64,000 bases of DNA from Syntrophorhabdaceae bacterium (lineage in GTDB: Bacteria; Desulfobacterota; Syntrophorhabdia; Syntrophorhabdales; Syntrophorhabdaceae). Under the pieces are notes generated by a model, which saw only the letters and a program-made list of their open reading frames with translations, was not told the DNA's origin and made no database searches. The DNA lies in NCBI GenBank assembly GCA_026415675.1, contig JAOAGQ010000071.1, positions 1 to 64,000 on the forward strand, in the 5' to 3' direction. A program made the position numbers and the translations under genes. Below, piece after piece: positions 24,565 through 32,885 of the stretch. How positions within the stretch are numbered: the stretch's first letter is position 1; the number at the start of each line of letters is the position of its first letter.

Positions 24565-25300
24565 GATAGACAACGAAGTCATGTTGAAGATAGAACATAT
24601 AGATGTCTTTCACGGGACATTCCAGGCCCTGTGGGATGTCTCCATAGAGGTTAGAAAGGGAGAGATGCTTGCCTTAATCGGGGCTAACACATCGGGAAAG
24701 ACAACCCTCCTCGATACCATATCCGGTTTGCTCCATCCGGCAAGGGGGAGGATAGAGTTTCAGGGTGTCGACATAAGCAGGATGGATCCTTACGAGATCG
24801 TGTCTCTTGGGATTACCCAGGTCCCTGAAGGGAGATGTATTTTCCCTGAGATGACCGTTATCGATAACCTGGTTATAGGCTCTTACTGCGGTGCTGCAAG
24901 GAAGAGAAAGGATGAGAACTTAAAGAAAGTCTTTGAACACTTCCCGAAATTAAAGGAAAGACAGAAACAGGTGGCAAAGACCTTAAGTGGAGGAGAGCAG
25001 CAGATGCTTGCCATAGGTAGGGGATTGATGTCAGACCCAAAACTCATGCTCATCGATGAGATGTCCTTAGGTCTTGCCCCTATTGTGATAGACGAGATAT
25101 TCAAAGCACTCAAATCGATAAAAGAGAAGGGGATTACCATACTTTTTGTAGAGCAAAACGTAAAAAGAACTCTACAGGAGGCGGAGAGGGCATATATCCT
25201 CGAGAACGGTAGGGTTGCTTTGAGCGGGACCACCGAAGAGTTGAGGGAGGAGGACAAGGTGAAGAAGGCCTATTTTGGTGTTGAGGTGTGTGAAACATGA
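24554..25300 (+). CDS. HAAT ABC transporter ATPase (LivF-type)
   Basis: ATPase of 239-248 residues. Walker A is GANTSGKTT, the signature LSGGEQQM is intact, Walker B is LMLIDEMSLG and the H-loop is LFVEQNVK. The frame opens at TTG 24554; GTG 24557 or ATG 24581 (MLKIEHIDV) are alternatives, and the ATG gives the more usual N-terminus. Overlaps the upstream ATPase gene and ends in a 4-bp overlap with the permease gene. Likely dimerises with the protein encoded at 23845-24564. Confidence 0.9.
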   Translation: MVHKIDNEVMLKIEHIDVFHGTFQALWDVSIEVRKGEMLALIGANTSGKTTLLDTISGLLHPARGRIEFQGVDISRMDPYEIVSLGITQVPEGRCIFPEMTVIDNLVIGSYCGAARKRKDENLKKVFEHFPKLKERQKQVAKTLSGGEQQMLAIGRGLMSDPKLMLIDEMSLGLAPIVIDEIFKALKSIKEKGITILFVEQNVKRTLQEAERAYILENGRVALSGTTEELREEDKVKKAYFGVEVCET

Positions 25301-26163
25301 TATACGGTGGGGATATCATAACCCCTATATTGATGGGTATCATGCTGGGGGGGTTGTATGCACTGATTGCCCTTGGACTTTCTCTCGTCTTTGGTGTAAT
25401 GAGGCTTATCAATCTCGCCCATGGTGATTTTGTGGTCATGGGGAGCTATATCGGGTATGCCCTGATGAGGAATTTCGGTATAGACCCTATCCTCGGTCTT
25501 ATCATCTCAATACCTGTTATGTTTGTTCTTGGTTTTTTCATCCAGAAATACCTTATGGGAAGGGCCTTTGCCATCGCCTCCGAGATACCATTGATTATAG
25601 CCTTCGGTATTTCCCTTATTATTCAGAATGCCCACCAGATCATCTGGACACCCCTTTCGAGGGCCCTTAACACCCCTTACTCCCACATGAGCTTTCATAT
25701 AGGGGAGAGACAGTTTCCCGTTTCGTATCTTCTGGATTTTGTTGCCGGTATATTGATAATGCTTTTTCTCAGATGGTTTTTAAAACGTACCTATCTCGGT
25801 ATGGCGATAACCGCCGCCTCCCAGGATAAGAGGGTTGCCCAGTTGATGGGAATAAACACAGGCAGGGTCTATGGTTATGCCTTTGCTATTGCAATGGTGT
25901 CAGCAGCCATAGCAGGGGTTTTCCTCGGGATGACCTTTCCTTTTACCCCCACATCGGGTATATCCTTTCTTACAATAGCCTTTGGTACCGTTGTTATTGG
26001 CGGTTTAGGGAGTATGCTCGGAACTTTTATAGGGGGTATAATCCTTGGAGTGGTGCAGACCATAGGGGGATACCTCTTCGGTCCTGCATCACAGATGCTC
26101 CTTGTTTATATAATCGTACTGGTGATCCTTGCTATAAGGCCCCAGGGACTTTTTGGAAAGTAG
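25297..26163 (+). CDS. HAAT ABC permease (LivH-type)
   Basis: 288-residue membrane permease: GIMLGGLYALIALGLSLVFGVMRLINLAHGD opening, IIAFGISLIIQNAHQ, and the C-terminal GTVVIGGLGSMLGTFIGGIILG core shared by LivH proteins. Begins in a 4-bp overlap with the ATPase gene. Paralogue of the livH at 20205-21095. Confidence 0.91.
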   Translation: MIYGGDIITPILMGIMLGGLYALIALGLSLVFGVMRLINLAHGDFVVMGSYIGYALMRNFGIDPILGLIISIPVMFVLGFFIQKYLMGRAFAIASEIPLIIAFGISLIIQNAHQIIWTPLSRALNTPYSHMSFHIGERQFPVSYLLDFVAGILIMLFLRWFLKRTYLGMAITAASQDKRVAQLMGINTGRVYGYAFAIAMVSAAIAGVFLGMTFPFTPTSGISFLTIAFGTVVIGGLGSMLGTFIGGIILGVVQTIGGYLFGPASQMLLVYIIVLVILAIRPQGLFGK

Positions 26164-26166
26164 AGA

Positions 26167-27141
26167 GTGAGACCTGTGGATAGTAAAGAAGGACGTGTAT
26201 CTTTAGGTATGGTGATTGCTTTGTGTGTGACCGTGGCACTGGCAATAATGCCTCTCGTCGGTGTTCCTAAAAGCTGGATCCTCTATATTTTTCTTTTTTT
26301 TATCTATCTTGCAATGGCAAATATGTGGAATCTCCTCGCAGGATATTCGGGCCTTGTCTCTTTATGTCAGCCTGCCTTTTTGGGTCTTGCAGGGTACGCT
26401 ATGACGATCGGAACCTGGTTAGATATACCCTGGTGGGCGGGCATGATAGGTGGTTCTTTAATCGCAGGGCTTTTCGCCCTCTTGATTTCATCTGCGGTGT
26501 TCAGGTTAAGCGGGGTCTACTTTGCCATTGGAACCCTCGTAGTTCCTGAGGCGTTGAGGATGATATTCTTTCTATGGAGACCGGTAGGGGGAGCCATGCA
26601 CGGTGCCGGGGCAGGGTATATGATAAAAGGGATAGGCGATTTATCCCCACATGTGGTCTACTGGCTTTCAATCTTTGTCGGTGTGGGCTCTCTTTTTCTT
26701 GTAAAGGGTATATTGAGATCAAAATTGGGTTTAGGGCTATCAGCGATTAGGGACAACGAGAGGGCAGCCTCCAGTTCCGGTATCGATGTTTTCAGGTTAA
26801 AACTGTACGTTTTCATAATCTCCGCCATAATAACGGGGTTTGCAGGAACCATATACTACCTTTATCAGGGTTACATAGAACCTACCGCAACCTTTAATGT
26901 TCGATGGACGATGACACTGCTACTCGCAACGGTCATAGGTGGGATAAGGACGGTTGAAGGTCCTGTTGTCGGTACTGTAGTGGTCGTGTTTCTATATTTT
27001 CTCCTCGCCCGATATGCAGGATATAGCCTTTTAATACAGGGGATCATCCTTGTGGGGATTATGCTTATATCGCCTCAGGGTATCGTCGGGATACTAAGGA
27101 GAAGTAAATTTTACGATTCAATAGTAAAAAGGATGAAATAA
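26167..27141 (+). CDS. HAAT ABC permease (LivM-type)
   Basis: 324-residue membrane permease with a GTG start 3 bp after the LivH-type stop. Core segments: MANMWNLLAGYSGLVSLCQPAFLGLAGY (LivM usually has GQFSLGHA; here SLCQPAF), SGVYFAIGTLVVPEALRM and LSAIRDNERAASSSGIDV. The replacement of the usual GH by CQ in the first core segment suggests a subfamily transporting something other than Leu/Ile/Val. Confidence 0.9.
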   Translation: MRPVDSKEGRVSLGMVIALCVTVALAIMPLVGVPKSWILYIFLFFIYLAMANMWNLLAGYSGLVSLCQPAFLGLAGYAMTIGTWLDIPWWAGMIGGSLIAGLFALLISSAVFRLSGVYFAIGTLVVPEALRMIFFLWRPVGGAMHGAGAGYMIKGIGDLSPHVVYWLSIFVGVGSLFLVKGILRSKLGLGLSAIRDNERAASSSGIDVFRLKLYVFIISAIITGFAGTIYYLYQGYIEPTATFNVRWTMTLLLATVIGGIRTVEGPVVGTVVVVFLYFLLARYAGYSLLIQGIILVGIMLISPQGIVGILRRSKFYDSIVKRMK

Positions 27142-27162
27142 GAAGCAGAAGGAGGATAGGGT

Positions 27163-28182
27163 ATGGAAGGCATGAGGGAGGGGACCGATCACTTTGAGAT
27201 AATAGATATTTACTGCCATATACTCCCCCCAAAGTATAAGGATGCGATTTTTGAAATCATCGCAAAAGACAGCTATTACTATGAGGCCGATAAGGCGAGA
27301 CCTGCACTATTTGATATCAATTTAAGGATAGAGATGCTCGACAGAATAAAAGGGATGAAACAGGTGCTTACCCCAGGGGCTCCCCCTCTCGAATATGTAG
27401 CCTCTGTAGATAAGGCAAAGGACCTTGCCCGATTGGCAAACGATGAGATGGCAGAAATAGTAGGCAGATACCCCGATTATTTTGCCGGTGCCGTTGCCTG
27501 TCTTCCTTTGAACGATATAGATGCGACCCTTGAAGAAATAGATAGGGCTATAGGAGAGCTTAAATTTAAGGGGATACAGCTCTTCACATCGATAAACGGA
27601 AAACCCCTTGACTCCCCTGAATTTTATCCCATATACGAAAAGATGGCGTCATATGATCTCCCCATATGGATACATCCCGCAAGGGATAGAAATGTTCCCG
27701 ACTATCCCACAGAAGAATCCTCAAAATACGCCCTTTTCCTTGTTTTTTCATGGCCCTACGAGACAACCATCGCTATGGCCCGACTCGTCTTCAGCGGTAT
27801 TTTGGAGAAATACGGGGATTTAAAATTTATCACACACCATTGTGGTGGTATGCTCCCCAGCTTTTATAAAAGGGTAAAACTTGTGCCCCCAGGGATAAAG
27901 ACAGGGGAAGTGATGCCTTTGAAGAGAGAACCCATTGAATACTTCAGAAAATTTTACGCTGATACAGTAATGGGCGGTAATGTGGCCGGACTGAACGCCG
28001 GTCTTTCCTTCTTCGGTTCTGATAACCTTGTCTTTGCCAGTGATTATCCGTATCCAGGGGGCCCAACCGGGGGTGAGAAGGCAGTGATGGAAAACATAGA
28101 GTCGATAAAGGCAATGGATATAAGTGACGAAGATAAGGCGAAGATCTTTTCAGGGAATGCAAAAAGGATACTTAAGATATAG
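27163..28182 (+). CDS. Amidohydrolase-2 family protein (ACMSD-like)
   Basis: 339-residue TIM-barrel protein of the amidohydrolase 2 family (aminocarboxymuconate-semialdehyde decarboxylase relatives). Visible metal or active-site elements: IDIYCHILPP (residues 13-22), WIHPAR (about 171-176), THHCGGMLPSF (about 224-234) and FASDYPYPGG (about 293-302). The first motif is usually D-x-H-x-H; here the first His is Tyr16 (TAC) and only His18 remains, so metal binding may be altered. It closes the transporter operon (21 bp after the permease), so it probably acts on the imported compound, as a hydrolase or decarboxylase. Ends 1 bp from the convergent MFS gene. Confidence 0.82.
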   Translation: MEGMREGTDHFEIIDIYCHILPPKYKDAIFEIIAKDSYYYEADKARPALFDINLRIEMLDRIKGMKQVLTPGAPPLEYVASVDKAKDLARLANDEMAEIVGRYPDYFAGAVACLPLNDIDATLEEIDRAIGELKFKGIQLFTSINGKPLDSPEFYPIYEKMASYDLPIWIHPARDRNVPDYPTEESSKYALFLVFSWPYETTIAMARLVFSGILEKYGDLKFITHHCGGMLPSFYKRVKLVPPGIKTGEVMPLKREPIEYFRKFYADTVMGGNVAGLNAGLSFFGSDNLVFASDYPYPGGPTGGEKAVMENIESIKAMDISDEDKAKIFSGNAKRILKI

Positions 28183-28183
28183 A

Positions 28184-29635
28184 TCAATCCTTCTTCCACG
28201 GTAGAGAGCATAGAAAAGCAAAGAAACAGAGGAGACTCCCCAGTAGATAGGCGTTACTGAAACCTTTGATGAGGATATGCTCCGGTATCCCTGCCTTAGA
28301 GAGACTTAAATCCACCGAAGGGACATAGGGCAGGCTGGATGAGAATGCTATCTCGAAGAAGGCAACACCAAAGGCCATGCTTAAAAAGGCGGTGGTATTC
28401 ATAAGACCTGCTGCCTCCCCTTGTTTGCCCTGTTCCGCTGTATGCATGATCTGTTTGTTGTTAGGGGCGAAGAAGAATATATAAGATAGACTCAACCATA
28501 CGACAAATATGTATGGCGGGATAATACCCTTCAAACCAAGGGTAAAGGAGAAGAACAGGGCACTCAGAGAAGCGGAAGCCATACCTATGAGGCAGAGTTT
28601 TCTCGGTGCGATTCTGTCAGAGAGTTTTCCGATATAGGGAGAAAAAATCACATGGATAGAGGCGTATACGAGAAGGACGATGCTGACCCTGGGGGGACTC
28701 ATCTTTTTTACCACCTCAAGATAAAAGGGGAGGAGAAAAGTATTCCCTGCGATGATCATAAAGGCCATAAATGTTCTGAGTATCGCAAGGGTAAACCTAA
28801 TATTTTTAAATAGGTTGAAGTCGAGAAGGGGCTTTACGTATTTAAACTCATGGAGGACGAAAAGGGATAGCATTATAGATGAAAGGGCAAAGGCCCCAAC
28901 GATAGAAGGGGATAACCATCCTGCCGTTCTACCTGTATTTATACCGTATATCAGGGTTGCAAGTCCTATAAAACTCAAAAAAGCCCCCAACGGGTCAAAC
29001 CCTTTTCCTTTCCCATCCATATCTGTTGGAACCGTAAAAGGCGAATCGTTTGGAACAATGATAGATGCCAGTATAATTGCCATCACCCCTACAGGAACAT
29101 TTATAAAAAATATCCAGGGCCAGGAAAAATACCCTGATATAAAACCCCCTAAAGGCGCCCCGAGGGTAATACCGAGGGCGACGCTACTTGACATGATCCC
29201 GTAGGAACGCCCTGTCATGTTGTATGGGATATGTTTTGCGATGATCGCAAAGGAAGAGGAGGAGAGCATTGCCCCTCCCAACCCCTGGATCAGACGAAAA
29301 AAGACGAGGATACCCATGCTTGTTGATAAACCACAGAATAATGAGCAGGCGGTAAATATTGAATAACCCAGGATCAGTATCCTTTTCTGTCCCATCCTGT
29401 CCCCGAGTCTACCGAAAAAGAGAAGGGAACTGGTGAGGGTAATCAGATAAGCAAGGACTATTCGGGAAGCAACTGCGGTGCTTACGTTAAAATAATTTGA
29501 TATGGAAGGGAGGGATACGTTCACTATGTAATTGTTGAGCCCTGCCATAAAGGAGCTAATAGCAACGCTAATAACGAGGAGATAATATCTCTTTTTTGCC
29601 CCATCCATAGCCAACATATTATACAAAAATTTCAT
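28184..29635 (-). CDS. MFS multidrug-type exporter (DHA2/EmrB-QacA)
   Basis: 483-residue major facilitator protein with about 14 hydrophobic segments, as in the DHA2 subgroup. The MFS motif A-like GRLGDRMGQKR loop is at about residues 75-85, and the motif C region (GAPLGGFISGYFSWPWIFFINVPVG) near 157-181. Proton-driven efflux of organic compounds is expected. It is divergent from the acyl-CoA ligase gene and shares its operator-bearing intergenic region, suggesting joint control by an aromatic- or fatty-acid-responsive regulator not in view. Confidence 0.88.
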   Translation of the reverse strand: MKFLYNMLAMDGAKKRYYLLVISVAISSFMAGLNNYIVNVSLPSISNYFNVSTAVASRIVLAYLITLTSSLLFFGRLGDRMGQKRILILGYSIFTACSLFCGLSTSMGILVFFRLIQGLGGAMLSSSSFAIIAKHIPYNMTGRSYGIMSSSVALGITLGAPLGGFISGYFSWPWIFFINVPVGVMAIILASIIVPNDSPFTVPTDMDGKGKGFDPLGAFLSFIGLATLIYGINTGRTAGWLSPSIVGAFALSSIMLSLFVLHEFKYVKPLLDFNLFKNIRFTLAILRTFMAFMIIAGNTFLLPFYLEVVKKMSPPRVSIVLLVYASIHVIFSPYIGKLSDRIAPRKLCLIGMASASLSALFFSFTLGLKGIIPPYIFVVWLSLSYIFFFAPNNKQIMHTAEQGKQGEAAGLMNTTAFLSMAFGVAFFEIAFSSSLPYVPSVDLSLSKAGIPEHILIKGFSNAYLLGSLLCFFAFLCSLPWKKD

Positions 29636-29659
29636 CTGTCATTAAGAAAAATATTGGTA

Positions 29660-29715
29660 TTGACAAAAGAGGGACAACTCAGTTATATACTTTATATAGA
29701 ACTATGTTCTATATA
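29660..29715 (+). promoter_or_regulatory. Promoter and perfect palindromic operator for the acyl-CoA ligase
   Basis: A TTGACA -35 (29660-29665) is followed at 17 bp by TTATAT (29683-29688) or at 20 bp by TATACT (29686-29691). Next comes a perfect inverted repeat: TATATAGAAC (29693-29702), 3-bp centre TAT, GTTCTATATA (29706-29715). The palindrome covers the expected transcription start, so a bound dimer would block initiation. The 23-bp size is typical of TetR-type operators; the regulator itself is not in the window. Confidence 0.65.
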
Positions 29716-29753
29716 CAGAATATTATATTTTGAAACGGTGAAAGGAGGAAAAT

Positions 29754-31361
29754 ATGAACAACGCTTACTGGATTACTGCAAAAGAGGTTTTAAAGGTAAA
29801 TGCTTATAAGTGGCCCAACAAGGTGGGTGCAAAGGACCTGTACAGGGAATTTACCTTCAAAGAATGGAACGAAAGGGCCTGTAGGCTCGCCAATGCGTTA
29901 AGTGATATGGGTATGAAAAAAGGGGATAGGCTCGCTGTCCTTGCCTACAATTGTGTCGAGTGGATGGACATCTATGCAGCGGCAGCGAAAGGAGGGTTTA
30001 TCGTGGTGCCCATTATGTTCAGACTTTCTGCCCCAGAGATGGAGTACAACATAAACCACAGTGAATGTAAGGCATTTATCGTCCAGGGAGGGATAGACAG
30101 AAGGGATGGAAAAGAGTTTCCCTGGATCAATATGGTCAACTCCATGAAAGGCAATCTACCCACCGTGGAGAATTATATTGCCTTTGGTTTTGAAACAGAA
30201 AAATATGAGGGTTATTCTTCGTATGAAGAGGTAATGGCATCGGCAAGTCCGGAGGAGCCCGATGTTGTCGTTGACCCCGAGGACATCTGGGTAATCATGT
30301 ATACGAGTGGAACAACGGGGAAGCCAAAAGGGGTTATGAAAAGTCACAGATCCATGTTTGCCCAGTATTTTATCATGATACATGATCACTTTTTCACCCA
30401 TGACGACATAAACCTCCTCGTGATGCCCTGCTGCCATATAAATTCCCTTAATTACTCCTTTGTAAACACATGGATTGGCGCGACGGTTATGTGTTACAAC
30501 ATGGTGAGTTTTGACCCCGAACATCTTTTAAAGACGTTCTCAGAACATAAGATCACCTTTACATCCCTTGTTCCAACCCATTATATCATGATGCTTGCAC
30601 TGCCCGAGGAAGTAAAAAGTAAATATGACCTGACGAGCCTTAAGAAACTGTTGATATCCTCTGCCCCTGCGAGAAGGGATACGAAACTCGGCATAATGAA
30701 GATGTTTCCAAACGCAAAGCTTGATGAGGCATACGGTTCCACAGAGGCAGGTATTGTTACGATATTAAAGCCTGAAGAACAGTTGACAAAACTTGGTTCA
30801 TGCGGGAGAGAGGTAATCGGTTCGGATATGATTAGGTTATACGATGAAGAGGGAAATCTCATAACCGAACCCAATAAGGTGGGGGAGGTCTACTCAAGAA
30901 GCCCAATGCTTTTTAGCGGTTACTGGAAAGAACCTGAGAAGATGGCAAAGGCGTTTAAGGGAGAGTATTTCAGCGCGGGAGATATGGGCTATAAAGACGA
31001 AGACGGATACTTATACCTTGTGGATAGAAAGGCGAATATGATTATATCCGGAGGGGAGAATATCTATCCGTCGGAAGTGGAAAACTGTCTTGGAGGTCAT
31101 CCCAAGGTGAAAGATGTGGCGGTTATCGGTGTGCCCCATGAAAAGTGGGGGGAAGCGGTAACGGCAGTTATCGTGTTGCATCAAGGTCAAACCGCTACCC
31201 CGGATGAGATAATCTCCTTCTGCAGAGGGAAGATAGCAGGTTATAAAATACCAAAGCAGGTGGAGTTTATAAAAGAAGAGGAGATGCCAAAGACGCCTAC
31301 AGGGAAGATACTCCACAGGGTGCTAAGGGAAAAATACGGTATGTGGAAAGACCATAAATAA
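29754..31361 (+). CDS. Acyl-CoA synthetase (AMP-forming)
   Basis: 535-residue ANL-superfamily ligase that adenylates a carboxylic acid and transfers it to CoA. Motifs: YTSGTTGKPKGVMKSHR (P-loop, about residues 183-199), the AYGSTEAG adenylation motif (about 327-334), SAGDMGYKDEDGYLYLVDRKANMIISGGENIYP (hinge, about 408-440) and the catalytic PKTPTGKILHR Lys near 517. AGGAGG ribosome site just upstream of the ATG. Substrate unknown; medium-chain or aromatic acids are plausible given the neighbouring transporters. Confidence 0.92.
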   Translation: MNNAYWITAKEVLKVNAYKWPNKVGAKDLYREFTFKEWNERACRLANALSDMGMKKGDRLAVLAYNCVEWMDIYAAAAKGGFIVVPIMFRLSAPEMEYNINHSECKAFIVQGGIDRRDGKEFPWINMVNSMKGNLPTVENYIAFGFETEKYEGYSSYEEVMASASPEEPDVVVDPEDIWVIMYTSGTTGKPKGVMKSHRSMFAQYFIMIHDHFFTHDDINLLVMPCCHINSLNYSFVNTWIGATVMCYNMVSFDPEHLLKTFSEHKITFTSLVPTHYIMMLALPEEVKSKYDLTSLKKLLISSAPARRDTKLGIMKMFPNAKLDEAYGSTEAGIVTILKPEEQLTKLGSCGREVIGSDMIRLYDEEGNLITEPNKVGEVYSRSPMLFSGYWKEPEKMAKAFKGEYFSAGDMGYKDEDGYLYLVDRKANMIISGGENIYPSEVENCLGGHPKVKDVAVIGVPHEKWGEAVTAVIVLHQGQTATPDEIISFCRGKIAGYKIPKQVEFIKEEEMPKTPTGKILHRVLREKYGMWKDHK

Positions 31362-31395
31362 AAGAGGGGTCTTAAGAAGGGCAGTTATAAAAAAA

Positions 31396-31470
31396 TGGAG
31401 GCGGCATCCGGATTTGAACCGGAGAATAACGGTTTTGCAGACCGCTGCCTTACCGCTTGGCTATGCCGCC
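31396..31470 (-). tRNA. tRNA-Cys (anticodon GCA)
   Basis: Minus-strand cloverleaf: acceptor stem GGCGGCA/TGCCGCC, anticodon loop CTGCAAA with GCA, T-arm GGTTCAAATCC, discriminator T and encoded CCA (31398-31396). The only tRNA-Cys seen in the window. Confidence 0.95.
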
Positions 31471-31491
31471 TCAAACTCTTACAGTAACTTA

Positions 31492-31536
31492 AAATAAAAA
31501 GTGAATAGCCATTATTTTATCGTCGGCCATTCACTT
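31492..31536 (-). terminator. Intrinsic terminator after tRNA-Gly
   Basis: On the minus strand AAGTGAATGGCC (31536-31525) pairs with GGCTATTCACTT (31510-31499) with one mismatched or wobble position, followed by TTTATTTT. It lies between tRNA-Gly and tRNA-Cys, so the two tRNAs appear to be separate transcripts. Confidence 0.7.
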
Positions 31537-31547
31537 ACCTGCTTTTA

Positions 31548-31622
<75 letters not shown>

Positions 31623-31726
31623 ATGCTATTCTTTATAATATAAACCACATCCCATGTCAACATAGAAAAATTAAAATCTACCCATTGCTTTTGAGGGAAA
31701 ACTATCTTATAGTTATATTGATTTTC

Positions 31727-31815
31727 TGAAGGGGAGTAGCTTTTAGGGTAAGGTCAACATGCTGGGATAAAACCCTGGCCTTGCCATTGGTTTTGCCAAT
31801 AAGCGAGACCTTTAG
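31727..31815 (+). promoter_or_regulatory. yybP-ykoY manganese riboswitch aptamer
   Basis: Shows the hallmark 5' segment GAAGGGGAGTAGC (from 31728), the GGTCAACATGCTGGG cross-helix loop, and the 3' closing segment GCGAGACCTTT (31803-31813). The order and spacing match the yybP-ykoY (Mn2+-sensing) family. The gene downstream is a UPF0016 manganese exporter, the usual partner. The 3' strand of the closing stem (CCTTT) also belongs to the downstream terminator, predicting an ON switch at high Mn2+. Confidence 0.93.
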
Positions 31816-31853
31816 TGTAACCTCCGGGTTAATACTAAAGGTCTTATTTTTTT
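31806..31853 (+). terminator. Riboswitch expression-platform terminator
   Basis: Perfect 11-bp arms AGACCTTTAGT (31806-31816) and ACTAAAGGTCT (31834-31844) followed by TATTTTTTT. It shares AGACCTTT with the aptamer closing stem, so terminator and ligand-bound aptamer exclude each other. Confidence 0.9.
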
Positions 31854-31865
31854 AAAGGAGTATCT

Positions 31866-32432
31866 ATGATCCCTTATTTTACGTCCCTTGCCTTTGTAGT
31901 TCTTGCAGAGATGGGGGATAAGACACAGCTACTTGCCATGGCTTTTGCTTCAAAATATCGGTGGCAGATCGTAATGTGGGGGGTTTTCGCCGCTACCCTT
32001 GCAAACCACCTTTTTGCGGTCATTCTTGGAAGTTATCTGACTATCATTATCCCCCTTCAATATATTAAGATTGTGGCCTCATCATCCTTTATCTTTTTTG
32101 GCCTCTGGACCCTAAAAGGAGATAGACTTGACAACGAAGATAAGCGATTCAATTTTAGCCCATTCTGGACTGTTACTTTTGCCTTTTTCCTCGCCGAGAT
32201 GGGAGATAAGACCCAGCTTGCTACCATTGCCCTTGCAACAAGATACCCCAATCCCGTACAGATCTGGTTAGGTACGACCTCCGGTATGCTGCTATCTGAC
32301 TCAGTAGGGATAATCTTCGGTATCGTCCTTGGCAAAAAATTACCAGAACGAGGGATAAAATGGCTTGCTGCATTGATATTCATTTTTTTCGGTCTTACAG
32401 GCCTATACGATGCCCTTAAGAATTATCTCTAA
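31866..32432 (+). CDS. UPF0016/GDT1-family manganese exporter
   Basis: 188-residue inner-membrane protein with six hydrophobic segments in two homologous halves. Each half has the family motif E-x-G-D-K-(T/S): EMGDKT at residues 15-20 and 111-116. Bacterial members (MntX/MneA type) export Mn2+. Expression is controlled by the yybP-ykoY riboswitch just upstream, which fits relief of manganese excess. AAAGGAG ribosome site before the ATG. Confidence 0.93.
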   Translation: MIPYFTSLAFVVLAEMGDKTQLLAMAFASKYRWQIVMWGVFAATLANHLFAVILGSYLTIIIPLQYIKIVASSSFIFFGLWTLKGDRLDNEDKRFNFSPFWTVTFAFFLAEMGDKTQLATIALATRYPNPVQIWLGTTSGMLLSDSVGIIFGIVLGKKLPERGIKWLAALIFIFFGLTGLYDALKNYL

Positions 32433-32470
32433 TTTTTAAAGCCCGATTGCGTTCACGATTAATTTTTATC

Positions 32471-32499
32471 TTGACAATTTATGTAGAGATTACTATCCT
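32471..32499 (+). promoter_or_regulatory. Promoter of the cytochrome/oxidoreductase operon
   Basis: TTGACA (32471-32476), 17-bp spacer, TATCCT (32494-32499), about 50 bp upstream of the cytochrome start. Good sigma-70-type match. Confidence 0.6.
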
Positions 32500-32550
32500 G
32501 AAATATCTTTGATATGGTTATTATATTTAACTGCTCAAAAGGAGAGGCCT

Positions 32551-32868
32551 ATGGCGGGGAAAATAATTATTACAACTTTAATAGTATTATCTGTCTGTTC
32601 TACAGGGATAGGGAAGATTGGAGGGGGGGACATTTATTTTAAGATAGGCGGCAAAACGGGGGATGTGGTATTCAGTCATGAAACGCATGTAAAGGATGCA
32701 GATATTAAATGTAATGTCTGCCATATAAGGCTATATACAACAAAAGAGAAGCATAAAAGAATAACTATGGCGCAGATGGAGAAAGGGAGATCCTGTGGTA
32801 TGTGCCACAACGGAGAAAAAGCCTTCAGTGTAAAATCGGATTGTACCAGTTGCCATAAAAAACAATAG
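32551..32868 (+). CDS. Small triheme cytochrome c (periplasmic)
   Basis: 105-residue protein starting at 32551 after an AAGGAGAGG ribosome site. An N-terminal signal segment (IIITTLIVLSVCS) is followed by FSHETHV and three heme-binding CxxCH motifs (CNVCH, CGMCH, CTSCH), like c(3)-type multiheme cytochromes of sulfate and metal reducers. First gene of the operon with the Fe-S and molybdopterin subunits; it likely hands electrons to or from that enzyme in the periplasm. Confidence 0.88.
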   Translation: MAGKIIITTLIVLSVCSTGIGKIGGGDIYFKIGGKTGDVVFSHETHVKDADIKCNVCHIRLYTTKEKHKRITMAQMEKGRSCGMCHNGEKAFSVKSDCTSCHKKQ

Positions 32869-32885
32869 GGTGTAGGAGGTAATCC

